Part shown: positions 41,071 through 54,220 of the stretch, one piece after another
How the letters are laid out: each line of letters opens with the position of its first letter
How positions within the stretch are numbered: position 1 is the first letter of the stretch
Assembly (NCBI GenBank): GCA_963680875.1
Contig: OY804589.1
Location: 32,962,962-33,026,961 of the forward strand
Source of the DNA: Bathymodiolus brooksi
Taxonomy: Eukaryota; Mollusca; Bivalvia; Mytilida; Modiolidae
Reading direction: 5' to 3'
Length of the DNA: 64,000 nucleotides
Notes under the pieces: generated by a model
Seen by the model: the letters and a program-made list of their open reading frames with translations, nothing else
Told to the model about the DNA's origin: nothing
The model's database searches: none
Translations under genes and position numbers: made by a program

Positions 41071-43188
41071 CTGCTTCTTAATAGACACCCGCCGTCGTGT
41101 TTGTCATATATACAGTCAAAAACCTGCTTCTTAATAGACACCCACCGTTGTGTTTCTCATATATACAATCAAAAACCTGCTTCTTAATAGACACCAGCCG
41201 TCGTGTTTCTCCTATATACAGTCAAATCCTGCTTCTTAATAGACACTCGTCGTCGTGTTTCTCATATATACAGTCAAAATCCTGCTTCTTAATAGACAGC
41301 CGTCATCGTGTTTCTCCTATATACAGTCAAAATCCTGCTTCTTAATAGACACCCGTCGTCGTGTTTCTCATATATATAGTCAAAAACCTGCTTCTTAATA
41401 GACACCCGCCGTCGTGTTTCTCAAATATACAGTTAAAAACCTCCTTCTTAATTAACACCCGCCGTCGTGTTTCTCATATATACAGTCAAAAACCTGCTTC
41501 ATAATAGATACCCGTCGTCGTGTTTCTCCTATATACAGTCAAAATCCTGCTTCTTAATAGACAGCCGTCGTCGTGTTTCTCATATATACAGTCAAAATCC
41601 TGCTTCTTAATAGACACCCGTCGTCGTGTTTCTCATATATACAGTCAAAATCCTGCTTCTTAATAGACAGCCGTCGTCGTGTTTCTCATATATACAGTCA
41701 AAATCCTGCTTCTTAATAGACACCCGTCGTCGTGTTTCTCCTATATACAGTCAAAATCCTGCTTCTTAATAGACACCCGTCGTCGTGTTTCTCATATATA
41801 CAGTCAAAATTCTGCTTCTTAATAGACACCCGTCGTCGTGTTTCTCCTATATACAGTCAAAAACCTGCTTCTTAATAGACACCCGCCGTCGTGTTTCTCA
41901 TATATACAGTCAAAAACCTGCTTCTTAATAGACACCCACCGTTGTGTTTCTCATATATACAGTCAAAAACCTGCTTCTTAATAGACACCCGTCGTCGTGT
42001 TTCTCCTATATACAGTCAAAATCCTGCTTCTTAATAGACACCCGTCGTCGTGTTTCTCATATATACAGTCAAAATCCTGCTTCTTAATAGACACCCGTCG
42101 TCGTGTTTCTCATATATACAGTCAAAATCATGCTTCTTAATAGACACCCGGCGTCGTGTTTGTCATATATACAGTCAAAAACCTGCTTCTTAATAGACAC
42201 CCACCGTTGTGTTTCTCATATATACAATCAAAAACCTGCTTCTTAATAGACACCAGCCGTCGTGTTTCTCCTATATACAGTCAAAATCCTGCTTCTTAAT
42301 AGACACTCGTCGTCGTGTTTCTCATATATACAGTCAAAATCCTGCTTCTTAATAGACAGCCGTCGTCGTGTTTCTCCTATATACAGTCAAAATCCTGCTT
42401 CTTAATAGACACCCGTCGTCGTGTTTCTCATATATACAGTCAAAAACCTGCTTCTTAATAGACACCCGCCGTCGTGTTTCTCAAATATACAGTCAAAAAC
42501 ATCCTTCTTAATTAACACCCGCCGTCGTGTTTCTCATATATACAGTCAAAAACCTGCTTCATAATAGATACCCGTCGTCGTGTTTCTCCTATATACAGTC
42601 AAAATCCTGCTTCTTAATAGACAGCCGTCGTCGTGTTTCTCATATATACAGTCAAATTCCTGCTTCTTAATAGACACCCGTCGTCGTGTTTCTCATATAT
42701 ACAGTCAAAATCCTGCTTCTTAATAGACAGCCGTCGTCGTGTTTCTCATATATACAGTCAAAATCCTGCTTCTTAATAGACACCCGTCGTCGTGTTTCTC
42801 CTATATACAGTCAAAATCCTGCTTCTTAATAGACACCCGTCGTCGTGTTTCTCATATATACAGTCAAAATTCTGCTTCTTAATAGACACCCGTCGTCGTG
42901 TTTCTCCTATATACAGTCAAAAACCTGCTTCTTAATAGACACCCGCCGTCGTGTTTCTCATATATACAGTCAAAAACCTGCTTCTTAATAGACACCCACC
43001 GTTGTGTTTCTCATATATACAGTCAAAAACCTGCTTCTTAATAGACACCCGTCGTCGTGTTTCTCATATATACAGTCAAAATCCTGCTTCTTAATAGACA
43101 CCCGTCGTCGTGTTTCTCATATATACAGTCAAAATCCTGCTTCTTAATAGACACCCGTCGTCGTGTTTCTCATATATACAGTCAAAAT
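41071..43188 (+). repeat. 1,060-bp tandem duplication (20 monomers)
   Basis: Approximate units 41,071-42,129 and 42,130-43,188. CAAATATAC recurs at 41,422 and 42,482, and CAGTCAAAATTCTG at about 41,801 and 42,861, both 1,060 bp apart. GTTTGTCAT recurs at 41,099 and 42,158 (1,059 bp) because the first unit has lost one A near 41,225 (GTCAAATCC for GTCAAAATCC). Several single-base differences separate the copies, so this pair looks older than the 2,075- or 2,601-bp pairs. Confidence 0.75.
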
Positions 43189-46100
43189 CCTGCTTCTTAG
43201 TAGACACCCGTCGTCGTGTTTCTCATATATACAGTCAAAATCCTCCTTCTTAATAGACAGCCGTCGTCGTGTTTCTCATATATACAGTAAAAATCCTGCT
43301 TCTTAATATACAGCCGCCGTCTTGTTTCTCATATATACAGTCAACATCCTGCTTCTTAATAGACACCCGTCGTCGTGTTTTTCATATATATACAGTCAAA
43401 AACCTGCTTCTTAATAGACACCCGTCGTCGTGTTTCTCATATATATACAGTCAAAATCCTGCTTCTTAATAGACACCCGTCGTCCTGTTTCTCATATATA
43501 CAGTCAAAAACCTGCTTCTTAGTAAACACCCGTCGTCGTGTTTCTCATATATACAGTCAGAAACCTGCTTCTTAATAGACACCCGTCGTCGTGTTTCTCA
43601 TATATACAGTCAAAAACCTGCTTCTTAATAGGCACCCGTCGTCGTGTTTTTCATATATACAGTCAAAATCCTGCTTCTTAATAGACACCCGTCGTCGTGT
43701 TTCTCATATATACAGTCAAAATCCTGCTTCTTAATAGACAGCCGTCGTCGTGATTCTCATATATACAGTCAAAATCCTGCTTCTTAATAGACACCCGTCG
43801 TCGTGTTTCTCCTATATACAGTCAAAATCCTGCTTCTTAATAGACACCCGTCGTCGTGTTTCTCCTATATACAATCAAAATCCTACTTCTTAATAGACAC
43901 CCGTCGTCGTGTTTCTCATATATACAGTCAAAATTCTGCTTCTTAATAGACACCCGTCGTCGTGTTTCTCATATATACAGTCAAAATCTTGCTTCTTAAT
44001 AGACACCCGTGGTCGTGTTTCTCCTATATACATTCAAAAACCTGCTTCTTAATAGACACCCGCCGTCGTGTTTCTCATATATACAGTCAAAATCCTGCTT
44101 CTTAATAGACACCCGTCGTCGTGTTTCTCATATATACAGTCAAAATCCTGCTTCTTAATAGACACCCGTCGTCGTGTTTCTCATATATACAGTCAAAATC
44201 CTCCTTCTTAATAGACACCCGTCGTCGTGTTTCTCCTATATACAGTCAAAAACCTGCTTCTTAATAGAAACCCGGCGTCGTGTTTCTCCTATATACAGTC
44301 AAAATCCTGCTTCTTAATAGACACTCGTCGTCGTGTTTCTCATATATACAGTCAAAATCCTGCTTCTTAATAGACAGCCGTCGTCGTGTTTCTCATATAT
44401 ACAGTCAAAATCCTGCTTCTTAATAGACACCCGTCGTCGTGTTTCTCATATATACAGTCAAAAACCTGCTTCTTAATAGACACCCGTCGTCGTGTTTCTC
44501 ATATATACAGTCAAAAACCTGCTTCTTAATAGACACCCGCCGTCGTGTTTCTCAAATATACAGTCAAAAACCTCCTTCTTAATTAACACCCGCCGTCGTG
44601 TTTCTCATATATACAGTCAAAAACCTGCTTCATAATAGATACCCGTCGTCGTGTTTCTCCTATATACAGTCAAAATCCTGCTTCTTAATAGACAGCCGTC
44701 GTCGTGTTTCTCATATATACAGTCAAAATCCTGCTTCTTAATAGACACCCGTCGTCGTGTTTCTCATATATACAGTCAAAATCCTGCTTCTTAATAGACA
44801 GCCGTCGTCGTGTTTCTCATATATACAGTCAAAATCTTGCTTCTTAGTAGACACCCGTCGTCGTGTTTCTCATATATATACAGTCAAAATCCTGCTTCTT
44901 AATAGACACCCGTCGTCCTGTTTCTCATATATACAGTCAAAAACCTGCTTCTTAGTAAACACCCGTCGTCGTGTTTCTCATATATACAGTCAGAAACCTG
45001 CTTCTTAATAGACACCCGTTGTTGTGTTTCTCATATATACAGTCAAAAACCTGCTTCTTAATAGGCACCCGTCGTCGTGTTTCTCATATATACAGTCAAA
45101 ATCCTGCTTCTTAATAGACACCCGTCGTCGTGTTTCTCATATATACAGTCAAAATCCTGCTTCTTAATAAACAGCCGTCGCCGTGTTTGTCATATATACA
45201 GTCAAAATCCTGCTTCTTAATAGACACCCGTCGTCATGTTTCTCCTATATACAGTCAAAATCCTGCTTCTTAATAGACACCCGTCGTCGTGTTTCTCCTA
45301 TATACAATCAAAATCCTACTTCTTAATAGACACCCGTCGTCGTGTTTCTCATATATACAGTCAAAATCCTGCTTCTTAATAGACACCCGTCGTCGTGTTT
45401 CTCATATATACAGTCAAAATCCTGCTTCTTAATAGACACCCGTGGTCGTGTTTCTCCTATATACAGTCAAAAACCTGCTTCTTAATAGACACCCGCCGTC
45501 GTGTTTCTCCTATATACAGTCAAATTCCTGCTTCTTAATAGACACCCACCGTTGTGTTTCTCATATATACAGTCAAAAACCTGCTTCTTAATAGACACCC
45601 GTCGTCGTGTTTCTCATATATACAGTCAAAATCCTGCTTCTTAATAGACACCCGTCGTCGTGTTTCTCATATATACAGTCAAAATCCTGCTTCTTAGTAG
45701 ACACCCGTCGTCGTGTTTCTCATATATACAGTCAAAATCCTGCTTCTTAATAGACACCCGTCGTCGTGTTTTTCATATATATACAGTCAAAAACCTGCTT
45801 CTTAATAGACACCCGTCGTCGTGTTTCTCCTATATACAGTCAAAATCCTCTTTCTTAATAGACAGCCGTCGTCGTGTTTCTCATATATACAGTCAAAATC
45901 CTGCTTCTTAATATACAGCCGCCGTCTTGTTTCTCATATATACAGTCAACATCCTGTTTCTTAATAGACACCCGTTGTCGTGTTTTTCATATATATACAG
46001 TCAAAAACCTGCTTCTTAGTAGACACCCGTCGTCGTGTTTCTCATATATATACAGTCAAAATCCTGCTTCTTAATAGACACCCGTCGTCCTGTTTCTCAT

Positions 46101-47997
46101 ATATACAGTCAAAAACCTGCTTCTTAGTAAACACCCGTCGTCGTGTTTCTCATATATACAGTCAGAAACCTGCTTCTTAATAGACACCCGTCGTCGTGTT
46201 TCTCATATATACAGTCAAAAACCTGCTTCTTAATAGGCACCCGTCGTCGTGATTCTCATATATACAGTCAAAATCCTGCTTCTTAATAGACACCCGTCGT
46301 CGTGTTTCTCATATATACAGTCAAAATCCTGCTTCTTAATAGACAGCCGTCGTCGTGTTCCTCATATATACAGTCAAAATCCTGCTTCTTAGTAGACACC
46401 CGTCGTCGTGTTTCTCATATATACAGTCAAAATCCTGCTTCTTAATAGACACCCATCGTCGTGTTTCTCCTATATACAATCAAAATCCTACTTCTTAATA
46501 GACACCCGTCGTCGTGTTTCTCATATATACAGTCAAAATCCTGCTTCTTAATAGACACCCGTCGTCGTGTTTCTCATATATACAGTCAAAATCCTGCTTC
46601 TTAATAGACACCCGTGGTCGTGTTTCTCCTATATACAGTCAAAAACCTGCTTCTTAGTAGACACCCGCCGTCGTGTTTCTCCTATATACAGTCAAATTCC
46701 TGCTTCTTAATAGACACTCGTCGTCGTGTTTCTCATATATACAGTCAAAATCCTGCTTCTTAATAGACAGCCGTCGTCGTGTTTCTCATATATACAGTCA
46801 AAATCCTGCTTCTTAATAGACACCCGTTGTCGTGTTTCTCATATCTACAGTCAAAATCCTGCTTCTTAATAGACACCCGTTGTCGTGTTTCTCATATATA
46901 CAGTCAAAATCCTACTTCTTAATAGACACCCGTGGTCGTGTTTCTCCTATATACAGTCAAAAACCTGCTTCTTAATAGACACCCGCCGTCGTGTTTCTCC
47001 TATATACAGTCAAATTCCTGCTTCTTAATAGACACCCACCGTTGTGTTTCTCATATATACAGTCAAAAACCTGCTTCTTAATAGACACCCGTCGTCGTGT
47101 TTCTCCTATATACAGTCAAAATCCTGCTTCTTAATAGACAGCCGTCGTCGTGTTTCTCATATATACAGTCAAAATCCTGCTTCTTAATAGACACCCGTCG
47201 TCGTGTTTCTCATATATACAGTCAAAATCCTGCTTCTTAATAGACACCCGTCGTCGTGTTTCTCATATATACAGTCAAAATCCTGCTTCTTAGTAGACAC
47301 CCGTCGTCGTGTTTCTCATATATACAGTCAAAAACCTGCTTCTTAATAGACACCCGTCGTCGTGTTTCTCCTATATACAGTCAAAATCCTCTTTCTTAAT
47401 AGACAGCCGTCGTCGTGTTTCTCATATATACAGTCAAAATCCTGCTTCTTAATATACAGCCGCCGTCTTGTTTCTCATATATACAGTCAACATCCTGCTT
47501 CTTAATAGACACCCGTTGTCGTGTTTTTCATATATATACAGTCAAAAACCTGCTTCTTAGTAGACACCCGTCGTCGTGTTTCTCATATATATACAGTCAA
47601 AATCCTGCTTCTTAATAGACACCCGTCGTCCTGTTTCTCATATATACAGTCAAAAACCTGCTTCTTAATAGACACCCGTCGTCGTGTTTCTCATATATAC
47701 AGTCAAAATCCTGCTTCTTAATAGACAGCCGTCGTCGTGTTTCTCATATATACAGTCAAAATCCTGCTTCTTAATAGACACCCGTCGTCGTGTTTCTCAT
47801 ATATACAGTCAAAATCCTGCATGTTAATAGACACCCGTCGTCGTGTTTCTCCTATATACAATCAAAATCCTGCTTCTTAATAGACACCCGTCGTCGTGTT
47901 TCTCATATATACAGTCAAAATCCTGCTTCTTAATAGACACCCGTCGTCGTGTTTCTCCTATATACAATCAAAATCCTACTTCTTAATAGACACCCGT
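43189..47997 (+). repeat. Satellite block with a recurrent 55-bp-monomer cassette
   Basis: Only satellite. A cassette of several monomers (AATATACAGCCGCCGTC type, then CAGTCAACATCC, then the GTTTTTCATATATATAC 55-bp form) starts near 43,269, 45,874 and 47,415. The spacings are 2,605 and 1,541 bp. Matching at 1,541 is good from about 45.8 to 46.1 kb against 47.3-47.7 kb, while 45.4-45.6 kb pairs with 46.9-47.1 kb at 1,490 bp, so a monomer has been gained or lost between. CCCGTGGTCG monomers mark 44.0, 45.4, 46.6 and 46.9 kb. One CAAATATAC monomer is at 44,553. Confidence 0.75.
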
Positions 47998-50500
47998 CGT
48001 CGTGTTTCTCATATATACAGTCAAAATCCTGCTTCTTAATAGACACCCGTCGTCGTGTTTCTCATATATACAGTCACAATCCTGCTTCTTAATAGACACC
48101 CGTGGTCGTGTTTCTCCTATATATAGTGAAAAACCTGCTTCTTAGCAGACACCCGCCGTCGTGTTTCTCCTATATACAGTCAAATTCCTGCTTCTTAATA
48201 GACACTCGTCGTCGTGTTTCTCATATATACTCTCAAAATCCTGCTTCTTAATAGACAGCCGTCGTCGTGTTTCTCATATATACAGTCAAAATCCTGCTTC
48301 TTAATAGACACCCGTTGTCGTGTTTCTCATATATACAGTCAAAATCCTGCTTCTTAGTAGACACCCGTCGTCGTGTTTCTCATATATACAGTCAAAATCC
48401 TGCTTCTTAATAGACACACGTCGTCGTGTTTCTCCTATATACAGTCAAAAACCTGCTTCTTAATAGACACCCGGCGTCGTGTTTCTCATATATACAGTCA
48501 AAATCCTGCTTCTTAATAGACACTCGTCGTCGTGTTTCTCATATATACAGTCAAAATCCTGCTTCTTAATAGACAGCCGTCGTCGTGTTTCTCATATATA
48601 CAGTCAAAATCCTGCTTCTTAATAGACACCCGTCGTCGTGTTTCTCATATATACAGTCAAAAACCTGCTTCTTAATAGACACCCGTCGTCGTGTTTCTCA
48701 TATATACAGTCAAAAACCTGCTTCTTAATAGACACCCGCCGTCGTGTTTCTCAAATATACAGTCAAAAACCTCCTTCTTAATTAACACCCGCCGTCGTGT
48801 TTCTCATATATACAGTCAAAAACCTGCTTCATAATAGATACCCATCGTCGTGTTTCTCCTATATACAGTCAAAATCCTGCTTCTTAATAGACACCCGTCG
48901 TCGTGTTTCTCATATATACAGTCAAAATCCTGCTTCTTAATAGACACCCGTCGTCGTGTTTCTCATATATACAGTCAAAATCCTGCTTATTAATAGACAG
49001 CCGTCGTCGTATTTCTCATATATACAGTCAAAATCCTGCTTCTTAATAGACACCCGTCGTCGTGTTTCTCATATATACAGTCAAAATCCTGCTTCTTAAT
49101 AGACACCCGTCGTCGTGTTTCTCATATATACAGTCAAAAACCTGCTTCTTAATAGACACCCGTCGTCGTGTTTCTCATATATACAGTCAAAAACCTGCTT
49201 CTTAATAGACACCCGCCGTCGTGTTTCTCATATATACAGTCAAAAACCTGCTTCTTAATAGACACCCGCCGTCGTGTTTCTCATATATACAGTCAAAATC
49301 CTGCTTCTTAATAGACACCCGTCGTCGTGTTTCTCATATATACAGTCACAATCCTGCTTCTTAATAGACACCCGTGGTCGTGTTTCTCCTATATACAGTG
49401 AAAAACCTGCTTCTTAGCAGACACCCGCCGTCGTGTTTCTCCTATATACAGTCAAATTCCTGCTTCTTAATAGACACTCGTCGTCGTGTTTCTCATATAT
49501 ACTCTCAAAATCCTGCTTCTTAATAGACAGCCGTCGTCGTGTTTCTCATATATACAGTCAAAATCCTGCTTCTTAATAGACACCCGTTGTCGTGTTTCTC
49601 ATATATACAGTCAAAATCCTGCTTCTTAGTAGACACCCGTCGTCGTGTTTCTCATATATACAGTCAAAATCCTGCTTCTTAATAGACACACGTCGTCGTG
49701 TTTCTCCTATATACAGTCAAAAACCTGCTTCTTAATAGACACCCGGCGTCGTGTTTCTCATATATACAGTCAAAATCCTGCTTCTTAATAGACACTCGTC
49801 GTCGTGTTTCTCATATATACAGTCAAAATCCTGCTTCTTAATAGACAGCCGTCGTCGTGTTTCTCATATATACAGTCAAAATCCTGCTTCTTAATAGACA
49901 CCCGTCGTCGTGTTTCTCATATATACAGTCAAAAACCTGCTTCTTAATAGACACCCGTCGTCGTGTTTCTCATATATACAGTCAAAAACCTGCTTCTTAA
50001 TAGACACCCGCCGTCGTGTTTCTCAAATATACAGTCAAAAACCTCCTTCTTAATTAACACCCGCCGTCGTGTTTCTCATATATACAGTCAAAAACCTGCT
50101 TCATAATAGATACCCATCGTCGTGTTTCTCCTATATACAGTCAAAATCCTGCTTCTTAATAGACACCCGTCGTCGTGTTTCTCATATATACAGTCAAAAT
50201 CCTGCTTCTTAATAGACACCCGTCGTCGTGTTTCTCATATATACAGTCAAAATCCTGCTTATTAATAGACAGCCGTCGTCGTATTTCTCATATATACAGT
50301 CAAAATCCTGCTTCTTAATAGACACCCGTCGTCGTGTTTCTCATATATACAGTCAAAATCCTGCTTCTTAATAGACACCCGTCGTCGTGTTTCTCATATA
50401 TACAGTCAAAAACCTGCTTCTTAATAGACACCCGTCGTCGTGTTTCTCATATATACAGTCAAAAACCTGCTTCTTAATAGACACCCGCCGTCGTGTTTCT
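47998..50500 (+). repeat. 1,272-bp tandem duplication (24 monomers), second locus
   Basis: Units about 47,998-49,269 and 49,270-50,500. Private states recur at 1,272 bp: CTTAGCAGAC (48,141 and 49,413), TACTCTCAAAATC (TCTC at 48,231 and 49,503), CAGTCACAATCC (about 48,076 and 49,348) and CAAATATAC (48,752 and 50,024). The left edge is near 47,998 (CCGTC) against 49,270 (CCGCC). The right edge is CATATAT near 49,229 against CAAATAT at 50,501. One difference was noticed, ATATAGTG near 48,123 against ATACAGTG. The length equals that of the 33.6-36.2 kb pair but the content differs. Confidence 0.85.
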
Positions 50501-52513
50501 CAAATATACAGTCAAAAACCTCCTTCTTAATTAACACCCGTCGTCGTGTTTCTCATATATACAGTCAAAAACCTCCTTCTTAATTAACACCCGCCGTCGT
50601 GTTTCTCATATATACAGTCAAAAACCTGCTTCCTAATAGATATCCGTCGTCGTGTTTCTCATATATACAGTCAAAATCCTGCTTCTTAATAGACAGCCGT
50701 CGTCGTGTTTCTCATATATACAGTCAAAATCCTGCTTCTTAATAGACACCCGTCGTCGTGTTTCTCCTATATACAGTCAAAATCCTGCTTCTTAATAGAC
50801 ACCCGTCGTCGTGTTTCTCATATATACAGTCAAAATCCTGCTTCTTAATAGACAGCGTCGTCGTGTTTCTCATATATACAGTCAAAAACCTGCTTCTTAA
50901 TAGGCACCCGTCGTCGTGTTTCTCATATATACAGTCAAAATCCTGCTTCTTAATAGACACCCGTCGTCGTGTTTCTCATATATACAGTCAAAATCCTGCT
51001 TCTTAATAGACACTCGTCGTCGTGTTTCTCATATATACAGTCAAAATCCTGCTTCTTAATAGACAGCCGTCGTCGTGTTTCTCATATATACAGTCAAAAT
51101 CCTGCTTCTTAATAGACACCCGTCGTCGTGTTTCTCATATATACAGTCAAAAACCTGCTTCTTAATAGACACCCGTCGTCGTGTTTCTCATATATACAGT
51201 CAAAAACCTGCTTCTTAATAGACACCCGCCGTCGTGTTTCTCAAATATACAGTCAAAAACCTCCTTCTTAATTAACACCCACCGTCGTGTTTCTCATATA
51301 TACAGTCAAAAACCTGCTTCATAATAGATACCCATCGTCGTGTTTCTCCTATATACAGTCAAAATCCTGCTTCTTAATAGACAGCCGTCGTCGTGTTTCT
51401 CATATATACAGTCAAAATCCTGCTTCTTAATAGACACCTGTCGTCGTGTTTCTCATATATACAGTCAAAATCCTGCTTCTTAATAGACAGCCGTCGTCGT
51501 GTTTCTCATATATACAGTCAAAATCCTGCTTCTTAATAGACACCCGTCGTCGTGTTTCTCCTATATACAGTCAAAATCCTGCTTCTTAATAGACACCCGT
51601 CGTCGTGTTTCTCATATATACAGTCAAAATCCTGCTTCTTAATAGACAGCCGTCGTCGTGTTTCTCATATATACAGTCAAAATCCTGCTTCTTAATAGAC
51701 ACCCGTCGTCGTGTTTCTCATATATACAGTCAAAATCCTGCTTCTTATTAGACACCTGTCGTCGTGTTTCTCCTATATACAGTCAAAAACCTGCTTCTTA
51801 ATAGACACCCGCCGTCGTGTTTCTCATATATACAGTCAAAAACCTACTTCTTAATAGACACCCGTCGTCGTGTTTCTCCTATATACAGTCAAAATCCTGC
51901 TTCTTAATAGACAGCCATCGTCGTGTTTCTCATATATACAGTCTAAATTCTGCTTCTTAATAGACACCCGTCGTCGTGTTTCTCATATATACAGTCAAAA
52001 TCCTGCTTCTTAATAGACAGCGTCGTCGTGTTTCTCATATATACAGTCAAAAACCTGCTTCTTAATAGACACCCGTCGTCGTGTTTCTCATATATACAGT
52101 CAAAATCCTGCTTCTTGATAGACACCCGTCGTCGTGTTTCTCCTATATACAATCAAAATCCTACTTCTTAATAGACACCCGTCGTCGTGTTTCTCATATA
52201 TACAGTCAAAAACCTGCTTCTTAATAGACACCCGCCGTCGTTTTTCTCAAATATACAGTCAAAAACCTCCTTCTTAATTAACACCCGTCGTCGTGTTTCT
52301 CCTATATACAATCAAAATCCTACTTCTTAATAGACAGCCGTCGTCGTGTTTCTCATATATACAGTCAAAATCCTGCTTCTTAATAGACACCCGTCGTCGT
52401 GTTTCTCATATATACAGTCAAAATCCTGCTTCTTAATAGACAGCCGTCGTCGTGTTTCTCATATATACAGTCAAAATCCTGCTTCTTAATAGACACCCGT
52501 CGTCGTGTTTCTC
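50501..52513 (+). repeat. Satellite with 1-bp-deleted monomers
   Basis: Only satellite. CAAATATAC monomers are at 50,501, 51,242 and 52,248; the last is the final one in the window. Monomers with GACAGCGTCG, one C short of GACAGCCGTCG, occur near 50,851 and 52,018. The part from about 51.6 to 52.2 kb pairs with 52.5-53.1 kb at about 953 bp (18 monomers minus 1). Confidence 0.78.
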
Positions 52514-54220
52514 CTATATACAGTCAAAATTCTGCTTCTTAATAGACACCCGTCGTCGTGTTTCTCATATATACAGTCAAAATCCTGCTTCTTAATAGAC
52601 AGCCGTCGTCGTGTTTCTCATATATACAGTCAAAATCCTGCTTCTTAATAGACACCCGTCGTCGTGTTTCTCATATATACAGTCAAAATCCTGCTTCTTA
52701 TTAGACACCTGTCGTCGTGTTTCTCCTATATACAGTCAAAAACCTGCTTCTTAATAGACACCCGCCGTCGTGTTTCTCATATATACAGTCAAAAACCTAC
52801 TTCTTAATAGACACCCGTCGTCGTGTTTCTCCTATATACAGTCAAAATCCTGCTTCTTAATAGACAGCCATCGTCGTGTTTCTCATATATACAATCTAAA
52901 TTCTGCTTCTTAATAGACACCCGTCGTCGTGTTTCTCATATATACAGTCAAAATCCTGCTTCTTAATAGACAGCGTCGTCGTGTTTCTCATATATACAGT
53001 CAAAAACCTGCTTCTTAATAGGCACCCGTCGTCGTGTTTCTCATATATACAGTCAAAATCCTGCTTCTTAATAGACACCCGTCGTCGTGTTTCTCATATA
53101 TACAGTCAAAATCCTGCTTCTTGATAGACACCCGTCGTCGTGTTTCTCCTATATACAATCAAAATCCTACTTCTTAATAGACACCCGTCGTCGTGTTTCT
53201 CATATATACAGTCAAAATCCTGCTTCTTAATAGACACCCGTCGTCGTGTTTCTCATATATACAGTCAAAATCCTGCTTCTTAATAGACACCCGTGGTCGT
53301 GTTTGTCCTATATACAGTCAAAAACCTGCTTCTTAATAGACACCCGGCGTCGTGTTTCTCATATATACAGTCAAAATTCTGCTTCTTAATAGACACCCGT
53401 CGTCGTGTTTCTCATATATACAGTCAAAATCCTGCTTCTTAATAGACAGCCGTCGTCGTGTTTCTCATATATACAGTCAAAATCCTGCTTCTTAATAGAC
53501 ACCCGTCGTCGTGTTTCTCATATATACAGTCAAAATCCTGCTTCTTATTAGACACCTGTCGTCGTGTTTCTCCTATATACAGTCAAAAACCTGCTTCTTA
53601 ATAGACACCCGCCGTCGTGTTTCTCATATATACAGTCAATAACCTACTTCTTAATAGACACCCGTCGTCGTGTTTCTCCTATATACAGTCAAAATCCTGC
53701 TTCTTAATAGACAGCCATCGTCGTGTTTCTCATATATACAATCTAAATTCTGCTTCTTAATAGACACCCGTCGTCGTGTTTCTCATATATACAGTCAAAA
53801 TCCTGCTTCTTAATAGACAGCGTCGTCGTGTTTCTCATATATACAGTCAAAAACCTGCTTCTTAATAGGCACCCGTCGTCGTGTTTCTCATATATACAGT
53901 CAAAATCCTGCTTCTTAATAGACACCCGTCGTCGTGTTTCTCATATATACAGTCAAAATCCTGCTTCTTGATAGACACCCGTCGTCGTGTTTCTCCTATA
54001 TACAATCAAAATCCTACTTCTTAATAGACACCCGTCGTCGTGTTTCTCATATATACAGTCAAAATCCTGCTTCTTAATAGACACCCGTCGTCGTGTTTCT
54101 CATATATACAGTCAAAATCCTGCTTCTTAATAGACACCCGTGGTCGTGTTTGTCCTATATACAGTCAAAAACCTGCTTCTTAATAGACACCCGGCGTCGT
54201 GTTTCTCATATATACAGTCA
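52514..54220 (+). repeat. 847-bp tandem duplication (16 monomers minus 1 bp)
   Basis: Units 52,514-53,360 and 53,361-54,207, with a few bases of further match. GACAGCGTCG recurs at about 52,971 and 53,818, CAATCTAAATTC at about 52,892 and 53,739, and TGTCCTATATAC at about 53,304 and 54,151. The odd length is explained by the single 1-bp-deleted monomer in each unit. Minor differences occur, for example GTCAATAACC near 53,636. Confidence 0.82.

Larger units (their letters stand above)
6440..52300 (+). repeat. Diverged monomer subtype carrying TTAATTAA
   Basis: A distinct monomer subtype reads CAAATATAC at its left end (T4A), with CCTCCTTC (G23C), TTAATTAA at bases 28-35 and a CGCC state at base 42. 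I located 28 copies whose CAAATATAC begins at 6440, 8458, 12820, 18130, 20417, 23603, 27213, 29814, 32678, 33261, 33791, 33897, 34639, 35063, 35169, 35911, 36653, 37713, 39992, 40575, 41422, 42482, 44553, 48752, 50024, 50501, 51242 and 52248. A few near relatives keep CATATATAC but share TTAATTAA (for example near 50.6, 54.3, 55.5 and 57.4 kb). None was seen before 6.4 kb. It serves as the best punctuation mark for the array's higher-order structure. Confidence 0.85.
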
